Below, in pieces: positions 45,901-56,132 of a DNA stretch of 64,000 nt. Below the pieces are notes generated by a model. That model saw nothing but the letters and a program-made list of their open reading frames with translations, ran no database searches and was not told where the DNA came from. Position numbers and translations under genes: made by a program. The DNA comes from Litoditis marina (lineage: Eukaryota > Nematoda > Chromadorea > Rhabditida > Rhabditidae): assembly GCA_964036275.1 (NCBI GenBank), contig OZ038434.1:28381511-28445510 (forward strand). The letters run 5' to 3'. The number at the start of each line of letters is the position of its first letter. Positions within the stretch are counted from its first letter, which is position 1.

Positions 45901-48764
45901 GTGGCTCATTCTTATTCTATTTGCTTCTTTTGCTCTTGTTGTAGTTTGATAGACCGGCCTCCCATTCTTTTCTACATTCAGTCCTCTTTTCATTTTCGAC
46001 TTTGCCTTCTTTGATGGTGGTAAGTTGTAAATATGCGCACGACGCTACGTGGTCGATATTTACAGTTTTCAACAACACTGAAACAAAATTACTCATTATA
46101 GGGTGTGCTTAAACACCTGAGTTGAAGTTTAATCGGAAGGGATCAAACTACAAACAATATACCGTATGGCCTCGCGTCAGTCAGAAGGAACAAGGAACTA
46201 TCTTATAAGAAAAGTAGGAAAAGACGATAATTTCGGGAAAAAAATACACTTTATTGAACAAAATCTTGTCCGTTGAAGTAAAAAAAGATTCGACATCTCA
46301 AAACGGTATGAGGATCTTGGATAGAGAATATCTTGATTATACCATAGATACTCGACATAGTTTGCAACTCAACCGGCCAAGTGAGCTATTTACACGTACC
46401 ACGAACATGATTTCGTTATGTCTATATCAAATATGAAACAATGTACTGGTTCTAAATGTAAAAAAACTTTTCGAAGCTCATTTGCCTAATTGGCCTTACA
46501 AAATACGCCCGAAAAGACGTAACTTTCAACATACCTTCTGCGGCTACCGCCGCGACTGCTATACGGGCTGCGATCCCTTCCGCCGCGGTACCTGCGCGCG
46601 CTATGCGCCGGCGACCGCGAATCACTGCGACTGCGCGAGGTTCTGCGACGAGACGGCGGCGGACTGCCAGAGGCCAACGAGCGGGAACGACTGCGTCTGA
46701 AATAATGATCTTACTATTATCGGAGATTGCCAAATAAGACCAATACAATCCCCAGTGAGTAGTTCAAGCATACTTCAGTAAAGTTGTCAGAGTAGCTCTC
46801 AAGTATGCTTGTTCACACACCAGCAAGATCTGCGTCTGACTATGCTACGAGATTCCTTGTTATCTTTTGCTTTCCGGTTTTGGCAACTGGCAACTATGAA
46901 ATCTGTTTTCAAGTTCAAGTTTTTGTGGCTATTCGGAAAACTCCACTGGAGTATCGAGTATACTGTATACATACCAGCACTGGAGAATACATACCAGTGA
47001 AGTGTGACCATTCTATGATATGGAGCTCGTTTTGATTTCAATACGTACAAGTACAACTTCTTGAAACTTCATCTTCATGAAAATTAAGCAATTTCCCCGA
47101 CTTGAACAACTAACCTAGCGCTTTTGACAGGCGACCGCGACAAACTGCGACTAGGGGAGCGACAAATAATCTCCTTTTCGGCAAACAAACAGCCCGTTTT
47201 CGATTTTTCTCGTTTTGATTTCAATACGTACAAGTACAACTTCTTGAAACTTCATCTTCATGAAAATTAAGCAATTTCCCCGACTTGAACAACTAACCTA
47301 GCGCTTTTGACAGGCGACCGCGACAAACTGCGACTAGGAGAGCGACAAATAATCTCCTTTTCGGCAAACAAACAGTCCGTTTTCGATTTTTCACCAACAT
47401 TACATTACTGCCGTACGACATAGTTTTATAATATTAATAATAACTCGCCTAGCGCTTTTGACGGGCGACCGCGACAGACTGCGACTCGGCGAGCGACGCG
47501 ATTTTCCGTTGCTTTTTCCGCGCAACGGCACGGGCGAACGCGAGACAGAACGGCTCACGGAACGGGACAACGAACGCTGCAATAATCGATAATTGGAAAA
47601 TACAAAATTACAGAATAAAAAAGTTTATCAAGTGTAGTACTCTATCTTAGCTACGTATACACACCGAACAATTGACGACACGGGACAACAAGCGCTGGAA
47701 TAATCGATAACAATCGTTAGTTCATTTAAAAAGCGTTATGAAGAGTTATAAAGTCTACTACCCTTACACTATCCCAGTTACGTAGTCTAGATAACCAGAA
47801 TCCAGAACTTTTAAACAAGAGTTTCATTATGGAGGCACAGTCGAACTATTGTATAAAGGAGAAACTGCGGGAAACAGTCAAACAAAATCAATAACGGTCA
47901 ACCGGTCGGCCATTTTCGAAAAGTAAATATTATGTAGTTTTAAAACGTTCCGAATCGACAACAGTTCAGCTATTTGCTGGTGTCACGGCAGTGAAGTTCT
48001 GATTTAGCAAATTTCAACTACTTCATACGATATACGATTAATAGATGATCACCGTCTTGTAACGAAGCGAAGTGAGCGAATATGAATCTGAACATACTCT
48101 AACAAGTGAATCCATTTAAAGTATCTCCATGCATACACGAATCAATCAGTTTTGTTAACTGTTATATGGCTAAGCAGGCTAAGCCAACACATATCAATAT
48201 GGTGAACTTCTTCCCGAACCGACTCTTCCCAAACCAAAATCGAACCGATCATACACCGCCAAGGGCCTCTTATTCCTTCAAAATTCTGGCGACCCCTCCG
48301 TGTTTTCTCGTGTCGCGACCCCCCAAAACGGCGACATTCAACCATTTTACGTAAGATTCTAGGTGATTTTGCATGAAATGCGTTAGTTAACAGCTCGCGA
48401 CCCCTACTTTTTACAAGGATTTGTTCGCGACTCCCCCTTTTATGAGGGACCTTGGCGGTGTATGGAACCGATTCTTCCCGAACCAGGTGGTTCGTTGAAA
48501 ACCGAACCAAATTAAGGCTGACAAAGATGGTACCGAACCAATTCCACTTATAAATGCTAAATTTGGTCGGCTACGTAACGTTTGTTAGGGTTTGGTTCGG
48601 TTTCCTGTCGGTTTGCATTTAATTGGTTCGGTTTTTTGACCGAACCAACTGGTTTGGGAAGAAGAAGAATCGGTTCGATTTTGGTTCGGAAAGAAATTTG
48701 CCAATCAATATAACTTTGAAATACAACAAATTTGATTCTAACTCTAACCAACCTGACGAGGCAT
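42989..48764 (-). CDS. tra2: Tra2-type SR splicing factor
   Basis: Eight coding exons: 48753-48764, 47449-47576, 46535-46696, 44674-44796, 44252-44336, 43922-44005, 43322-43440 and 42989-43043; every phase agrees and the product is 255 aa. The N-terminal RS domain is encoded by exons 2-4 (RSLSRSVSRSVSRSP). A single RRM follows (exons 5-7): RNP2 CIGIFGMSL, RNP1 RSRGFGFIYY, and the Tra2 signature IDGMHVRVDYS. A Gly-rich hinge and short C-terminal RS tail (SPPYRRRSRS) end it. This RS-RRM-RS order is that of Transformer-2, a nuclear regulator of exon inclusion. Start ATG at 48762-48764; the frame is open upstream to a TTGTCTTCAG acceptor at 48848, so a longer N-terminus or a trans-splice site is possible. 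Intron 2 would use a GC donor (AG|GCGAGT). Confidence 0.93.
43806..43912. repeat. C/G-tract fold-back element
   Basis: aattgtacaattgccccccc at the left and ggggggcaattgtacaatat at the right, with C and G runs of 11 and about 22 bases facing each other. Lies in a tra2 intron directly before an RRM exon. Confidence 0.7.
45937..46153. repeat. Inverted-repeat element F5, long version
   Basis: ttgttgtagtttgat and gatcaaactacaaac enclose about 190 bp in the long tra2 intron. Confidence 0.4.
47026..47391 (-). repeat. Tandem 183-bp duplication containing an RS-exon copy
   Basis: Two units (47026-47208 and 47209-47391) differ at only two positions that I can see. Each contains, on the minus strand, a diverged copy of the 3' half of tra2 exon 2 (encoding CRSPSRSLSRSPVKSA) ending in a good donor AG|GTTAGT (47115 and 47298). 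A truncated copy of the exon 2 start also occurs near 47670-47700. Confidence 0.75.
48200..48700. repeat. ggttcggtt-type fold-back with a nested MITE
   Basis: Left part ttcccgaaccgactcttccc and aaaatcgaaccgat; right part is the complement (atcggttcgattttggttcg). A second element is nested at 48251-48463, with ends atacaccgccaagg and ccttggcggtgtat. Confidence 0.6.
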
Positions 48765-49038
48765 CGTTGTAATCTGTTCGGGCTGAGGGACGTTCTGCAG
48801 GAAAGAGAGGATGGCTTCCTTGTTCTCGATCAGAAACGACTGCACGTCTGAAGACAAGCAATCGAAATGAAAGAGAAATGGACAGATATCCACACGCGTC
48901 AATTCTTAACAAGTATGTTGGGTGCGGTTTCTTCGTTAACAAAGATTCTACGTGAAAACGTGTTCACGCAATGAGAATACAGGTTCATTTTCGATTTTCC
49001 CTACAAGATACAAGATCGGTCTGTTCAGAAATCGAAAC

Positions 49039-49415
49039 AAATTCGAAATCGGGGAAAATTGAAGTATCGCCCCCCACTTTAGTTGGGTCCCCCCCGTAGC
49101 ACTTCAACCCCCCACCCAAGCTAAAACCTGAAAATCTAGGAGAGGGGGGGGGGTCAAAATTCAACTTCGACATTTACTATTTACCCCCCAACTGAGTCGG
49201 CGGGGGGTAGAACTTCAATGGTGGGGGGTCAAACTTCAACGAGTGGGGGGCTGAACTTCAATACCGGAAATGTTTACTTTTTACCCCCCACCCTCAAACT
49301 TTTGTATTGCAGGTGATAAATTGAATTATAACCCCCCGGTGGGGGGGGTCAAGCTACAATTCCCCAAACGCAATACAAATTCAGAAAGGTGGGGGGTAAA
49401 AAGTCAATGTTCCCC
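49039..49415. repeat. C/G-block fold-back element
   Basis: Starts cggggaaaattgaagtatcg followed by C runs and ends ggggggtaaaaagtcaatgt then tccccg. Inside, six- to eight-base C or G blocks alternate with the phrase acttcaa in both orientations. Related in layout to 43806-43912. Confidence 0.6.
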
Positions 49416-49852
49416 GAAATCGAATGTACAGTTCTACAGTTTCACTTGCAAAATACAAAAGAAGTAATTAGTAATAAATATCACACGGAACTAGCCTGAT
49501 CCAACAGGAAGAATGACCACTGATGATAATTCAACACTATTGAACAGTTCTATTAAAAACTGGGAAAAGAATTAATGAATTTAAAACAGCGCGAAATTTT
49601 TAAATTCAAATAATGGTGCCGTCGCAGCGAAAATACTTTCAAAAACGTGGCAGCCCCAAACTGGCCTACCGTAAGACAAGAAATCAGATAGCATCAATGC
49701 AGTTTTTCACGTAAAATAGTGTAATTGAGGTCATTTAATCAGTTTTATATGTTACAAAAAAAATTAAAAACATAGCGCAGTGACTCTCAATGCATTTTTT
49801 GGGGGAATTCCGTTCTGAGCTCAAGTACAACCTTCAAATGGGCCAATATCAG

Positions 49853-49924
49853 AGTTGTAGTTTGATCAGTTCATCGGACAATCGGCGAATCACGAATGAA
49901 ACCCGTTGATCTCAAACTACAAAC
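49853..49924. repeat. Short inverted-repeat element F5
   Basis: gttgtagtttgatcag and ttgatctcaaactacaaac enclose about 40 bp. Confidence 0.5.
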
Positions 49925-51105
49925 ACACCAGAACAGTGAACAATGAGCCTCTCTGCCTCTCTGTCGTTTCTTTTTAAAACAGTTTAACACTCTTTGAAAC
50001 AGGGAATCCAAATTGAATACAAATTTGTATTCATTCCAATAACATTTGCAAAATTGAGAAGCGCTAAAGCTCTATTTTCCAACTGTAGGAGTCTCCGTAG
50101 GAATGAAAAGTACTATAAAACATCATTCACCAAATATCATGATGCTCTTGCTGTTGAGCAACGGAATATTTCCCGCATAATTCTTCGGTGGAGTCGGCTT
50201 AGAGAGTTGGGAATCGGTCATTTATGGTCGAATACAGTAGAGAATAAGTTATTATTCTAAATAAATACAGAACACGCCCCTCTAATAGATGTCAATTGGG
50301 TGCAATTTGGGTGGTATTGCACAGGGGGGTCTCCGATGTCAGAATCGAAATGATTCGGCTAATCATTCGAGGGTGTGGGTCTTATTTACCCCCTTACAGT
50401 TTGAAGCATTTGACGGGCGATGAGAGCCTGATATGAAAAAGATCGCGAACCAAGAGATAAAGTGCAAGCAAAGTGACGAGATCCCCAGACTTTCTGTGCA
50501 AATACAACGATCTAGACGGACTTGAGGTCAAAATAGGACGATTTTCGGAGGGTTTTCGTTTAAAATTAGTTTTGAAACCTGAAAGGATACGTGAAGTATG
50601 GAGAGCTCCAGAGGGTACTGGACGTCAGTAGTATAGAGTTAGCTTTTTATTTATCCGTTGGAGGCAAAAAATCGGAAACACACGTGGTTTCCACTTTTCA
50701 CGTACGGGATTCACGGATTTGAAATCAAAGTAAGAGGGATTTCGACAGAGGTAACCTTTTGATTGTAACTATGTAAGTGGTCCAGTAGAAAATTAGGTTT
50801 CATTAGGGTTTTACTATAAAGTGAATTCAGCCGTGAAATTTTATAGCTGGCTATGTCAGGAGTGAATGATAATAATAAGACAATAAAAGTTGAAAGTTAG
50901 ATAACAGGTGCTCACTATTAGAGCTCGTAACAGAAACAAATTGAATGTGTTCCCGATTTCGAAGAGAGCCTCAACACTTTAGATAAATTGTATAGATAAC
51001 TTTTGAGTTTTTTTCGCGTACTGCGGATTAAGATTTTAGGTTTCACTATCGAATACAAAAGTTACTGAAAACTAAAAGACAGTCAATAAAAAGTACTTAA
51101 TACTC

Positions 51106-51880
51106 GAAAAACGTTCCCACCGGGAAGAGGTTTTTCGATTCCCCATGAGAAGAACAAGTTGTAACGTTTTAAAGTTTTCGTAAAAACTGAAAACTTTTAT
51201 ACTTCATTTTTTACTGCTACAGAAAAATGTTAAAAATGACCGGGAATAGGTTTTTCGATTCCCTTGAGTACAGGCCAGGGAGTATAAGAGCATACACTCA
51301 AGTAATTAAGTACAATTAATTAAAATGTAAACCATAATCAGCCGCCGTAATTAAGTTAAACTTTATTTCATGAAAAACACTCTCACCGGGAATAGGTTTC
51401 CCGATTCTCATGAGTACAGGATAGAGAATTTAAGACGTTTAGATGATTTCATTAAAACTTAAAACAACAACAACTAACTTTTTCACAATATTCATGGTTT
51501 ACTGTTACAAAAAGTTTTTGTAACAAACGTTCTCACCGGGAATAGGTTTTTCGATTCTCATGAGTACAGGATAGAGAATTTAAGACGTTTAGATGATTTC
51601 ATTAAAACTTAAAACAACAACAACTAACTTTCTCATAATATTCATGTTTTACTGTTACAAAAAGTTTAAATAACAAAGTTTCTTACCGGGAATAGGTTTT
51701 TCGATTCTCATGAGTACAGGATAGAGAATTTAAGACGTTTAGATGATTTCATTAAAACTTAAAACAACAACAACTAACTTTCTCATAATATTCATGTTTT
51801 ACTGTTACAAAAAGTTTAAATAACAAAGTTTCTTACCGGGAATAGGTTTTTCGATTCTCATGAGTACAGGATAGGAGGGA
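51106..51880. repeat. Tandem repeat, about 150-bp unit
   Basis: Five to six units share ccgggaataggtttttcgat, ctcatgagtacaggatag, and gacgtttagatgatttc plus aaaacaacaacaactaac. The last three are nearly identical; the first two are shorter and diverged. Confidence 0.85.
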
Positions 51881-51939
51881 GTTGTGAGGCGCGGTCAAGA
51901 TCTCTCAACGGGGGATGGAAGAAGTATTACAACGACGCA

Positions 51940-53470
51940 GAGTTGAAAAAACCAGCCTCCACTTTTCGCAAACATAACATAGAAAAGATCATACGGGTTT
52001 GGAAGAAAGAAATAACTCTGCTATATTCTTTTGTTTTGCCTACATTCGAAAGTAGAAACAGAATCCATCTGTTGTTTATTTGCAAACATAACACAGAACA
52101 GAGAATTGGATCGTGAAAATTTGTTTACTTCTTGAAAACTTAGGTTTATTATTCGAAAGTCTAAATAAAGTTCAGTTGTTATAGTTTTTCCTGAGACTTT
52201 AATTCAATGCAGGTTCAGTAAAACAAACCAGCCTCCACTTATTCGCAAACATAACATAGAAAAGATCATACGGGTTTGGAAGAAAGAAAAAACTCTGCTA
52301 TATTCTTTTGTTTTGCCTACATTCGAAAGTAGAAACAGAATCCATCTGTTGTTTATTCGCAAACATAACACAGAACAGAGAATTGGATCGTGAAAACTTT
52401 GGTTTATTATTCGAAAGTCTAAATAAAGTTCAGTTGTTATAGTTTTTCCTGAGACTTTAATTCAATGCAGGTTGAGTAAAACAAACCAGCCTCCACTTAT
52501 TCGCAAACATAACATAGAAAAGATCATACGGGTTTGAAAATGTATTTTTCTTCTATAAAACTTTTTCTTACTGTTTAAAACTAAATTTACAGCTTATATT
52601 CACCAAACATCGATAGTTTACCCGAAAATGAAAAAAAAACCTGGCTTCCACTTATTCGCATACATAACACAGAACAAAAGTGGGATCTTGAAAACTTCGT
52701 TTATTATTTAAAAGTCTAGATATAGTTCAGTTGTTATAGTTTCTCCTGAGATTTCAGTTCAGTACAGGTTGAGTGAAACAAGCCAGCCTCCCCTTATTCG
52801 CAAACATAACACAGAACAGAAAATGAAACATGGGAAACGTTTTCCTTCGATAAAATTTTGGTTTGCTCTTTAGAAGTATTCAAAAGTCAGTTCATTGATC
52901 ATTTGAACTGAACATCAACTTAACTGCGAACATTTATAGTTTGACCCACGAGTGGAAAAAACCAGCCTCTTGTTCGCAAATATAACACAGAACAGAAAAT
53001 GGGTTTGTTGGAAACTTTGTTTACTCCTCCTTAAAATTTTGGTTTTGATTAAAAAGTTTATAAAGTATTCATTGGACCTGAACATCGATAGATTACCCGA
53101 AACTGAACAAACCAGCCTTTACTTTTTCGCAAACATAACACAGAACAAAAGTGGGATTATGAAAAATTTGTTCTCTTCTTTAAAACTTCGGTTTATCATA
53201 TAAAAGTCTATATATAGTTCAGTTGTTATAGTTTCTTCTGAGATTTCAGTTCAGTACATGTTGAGTAAAACAAACCAGCCTCCACTTATTCGCCAACATA
53301 ACACAGAACAAAAGTGGGATCTGGAAAACTTGGTATTCTTCCATGAAACTTTGGACTCTTATTTTAAAAAATTTCACATGATGTTCATTTGATCTGTACA
53401 TCGATAGTTCAGCCCAGAATTTGAGAAAAAGAAAACAAGCTTCCAGAATTCCCAAACATACCATAGAAAA
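51940..53470. repeat. Irregular tandem repeat field, 140-280-bp units
   Basis: About nine units begin with accagcctccac and ttattcgcaaacataacac and continue with agaacagagaatt and agtctaaataaagttcagtt. Units near 51950, 52228 and 52485 are the best conserved. Immediately follows the 150-bp array. Confidence 0.8.
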
Positions 53471-54113
53471 GATCATAAGAACTTGATGAAGTTTTTTCTC
53501 TATTAAAACGTTGATTTCTTATTATTGGTAATTTGCGATAGGTTATGATAGAATGAAAGTAAAAGTGACAAAAAACTGGAGATGATAACATATCCACAAA
53601 AACTTATGAAAATGCATCTAGATAATAAATCCCTATATTCCCCTGAATTCATAAGATTACTGCAAGTTGTTTGCTTGTATTAGTAGAAGAACGTTACTAA
53701 AGATTTGTTGAAAATTGCTGCAAACTTGATTTCCGCTCATAACTTTCACTCATTGTTTACGTTTTATTAGTTCGCCGACAATATTTTCTCGAGCAGGCTT
53801 AGATTCAGCAACTTTGAACCAAATCCTGAACTCTTTTTACACAAAGCTGTGATGGATGTTCGCCTTTTTTTGCAGGCCAATTGAACCAATTCCGAACACA
53901 TGTGTCGACATTTGGTGGAAAAGCAGCGGTTTGTCGCCAGTTTATTGGTCGAAAAGATGCACGAGAATACTGTAACGTTCATTTATGCTGTGTAAAACGC
54001 ATATATTCATCTACAATAAACATGTTCGTCACATGGAGAAACATCCCAAAGTGCAACTACCTTTCTCTACCATCACTCAGTGTGGATAGGAAGAAGAGAC
54101 ACACAATATAGTA

Positions 54114-54299
54114 GGTGCCAAATTTATAAATTTATGTCTTTCGCCAGAATAGAATCTGCGAGCAAAAGTTTCGTAGCAGGGCGCTAACCACTGCGCTATC
54201 ATAGCATGTAATCGCTAAGCTCTGGACTCGAAGACATGTGTGCGTACACAGCGGAAAGTGAGATATACAGTACCCTCGCGCCTTTCCGTTGGCGACGAC
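54114..54299 (-). mobile_element. tRNA-derived SINE, full length
   Basis: Reverse orientation: ggtgccaaatttataaat tail, B box complement, gcgctaaccactgcgctatc, then agatatacagtaccctcgcg and ccgttggcgacgac. Confidence 0.8.
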
Positions 54300-55101
54300 T
54301 TTACTGAGCGCTAGGGATTGCGTACACCCAATATTAGGGTTGAATCCCCTAAACGGCGGTCATAGAAAACTTCATAGAAAATATAGAGAATAAAAACCCG
54401 CATAAAGTGAGCATTTGATGAAATCACCTGAGAATATCGTAAAACTGATCACTATGGTTGGTTTCACTATTCCCTCTCAAGATTCCTTGATCAAACCTTA
54501 GTTTTCAATTATTCCTGTTATCGAGAAAAGTCAATGAGTAATATAATAGCATGAACAAAGATAACAATAGTGATAACAAAATGTTGTTCTCGTTATAATC
54601 GGCAAAACCACCAAAGGCATCGTGTAATAGGTATTGTGTGTCAACGCAAAGTAACGGATGACTAATTTCGTTTCGCCAAATTCGAAACGGACCTTGTACA
54701 TTTGCCGCATAGTTACGGAAATAGAGCTAGTAACCTAGAAGCCAATTGGTTGCCCCGGGTGAGCGGCTGTGCAGCGAAATAGAGGGAAATACTCAGAACG
54801 TGCTTGGTTGTGTTACAGTATTTTGCTGTACTTACAGTAAAATACAGCATGATGAGAATACAAATCGATTTTCCAGCGTTTTGAGTGAAAAATAGAATAC
54901 AGTATTTTTCCGAACCATTCGGTAGTTTCGACAATTTTGTATGATACAGGGCATGTTCGGAGTAGAGGTTTACAAACTAGAAGTATAGTTATTGTGGTTT
55001 TATTTCCATATCAACTACAAATCAGAAATAGGGGTTGGTAACCTACCTAGACAGGGCAGTTTCAGCCTCGTTTTAGGCTTCGTGAGGTTGTGCATTAAAT
55101 G

Positions 55102-55336
55102 TATAGTTCACACCATTCCTACTGAGACTCGTACAGTAACCATACAAAATTTCCGAACGGTGTTGTGAGGCTGAAAATTTAGTTCATCAAAAATCCACTC
55201 GTATATTTACTGTCCCTGAGTACGAGAATGAGGTGCAAAAATCGTCAACCTTTCCGATCATAAGTAGGTGAGGAAAACAGCTTGGAAGTTTCGAAATCCT
55301 ACTGTAGGAGTCTCAGTAGGAATGGAAAGGACTATA
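55102..55336. mobile_element. MITE family F2, copy d
   Basis: tatagttcacaccattccta at the left, agtaggaatggaaaggacta at the right, about 235 bp, with inner arms ctgagactcgtacagtaac and ctactgtaggagtctcag. Confidence 0.8.
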
Positions 55337-56132
55337 TAGTCGAACTCATTGACACGTGGAATCTTGAAGAGATTAATATGGGAACGGGATAGTCTCAACC
55401 TGAACCTAACCCTTCAGCCTTCAGCGGAAAGTTGCAAGCGAAAAAAGTTAAGAACCTAGTTTCTTCTCAGCTTAGAAATTTAACTAAGAAGCCAAGTTCA
55501 GAAAAAATCTTGAAATTGCAAGTTCTACTTCGATGTCTGCACTGCATGAGAGACAACGACAATCAAAAGAGAGAAATGATAAACTGTATAGCGATGTTTC
55601 GAATCGTGAATATTGATTATTCCATGTTTAATAGTCAATTGAAATGCTGAGACGGCAAAAGTGGCTCGAATTAGAATATCGAAACTGTGAGACCACTCCA
55701 AAGGAGAATGAATGAATCGAATAAACCAAAATAGTAACAAAATGTGAACACTGAAAAATAATTCAATTGTGAACGATCTTACCTCTGCAACTGCAAGACA
55801 ACTGTCTTACCAACGAAGTATCAATAGAATACGAAAATGCAATGTTCATGTTTTTCCTTGAAGAAACGAACCGAGAAATAAAATTTATTTCGTTTTTTCA
55901 TATCAAAAATGATAGATTCACAGTATTCATGGTTCACATTTCCCTGTTTCATTTTAATTTACATTCTACACAATAAATTTACAACCAATCGGCCATCACT
56001 GTTTCGATTTCTCTCTACTTGTCGGGTAACAGAAAAATACCAGAGTAGGATATTTATTTGTTACTTGAACCGATCCGAGAAAGGACAATAAGTTAGTTTT
56101 TTTTTACAGCAAGTATGATACATTAACAACAT

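Larger units (their letters stand above)
48848..56132. other. Repeat-dominated region without a recognised gene
   Basis: Between tra2 and AMACR I find the C/G element, a partial F2 end at 50082-50116, two tandem-repeat fields, one SINE and one full F2 element. No exon chain could be supported, although short open frames exist. Confidence 0.5.

Noticed and set aside
51106..51880. CRISPR-like regularly spaced repeats
   Set aside because: Units are contiguous 150-bp tandem repeats without unique spacers, in a eukaryotic genome.
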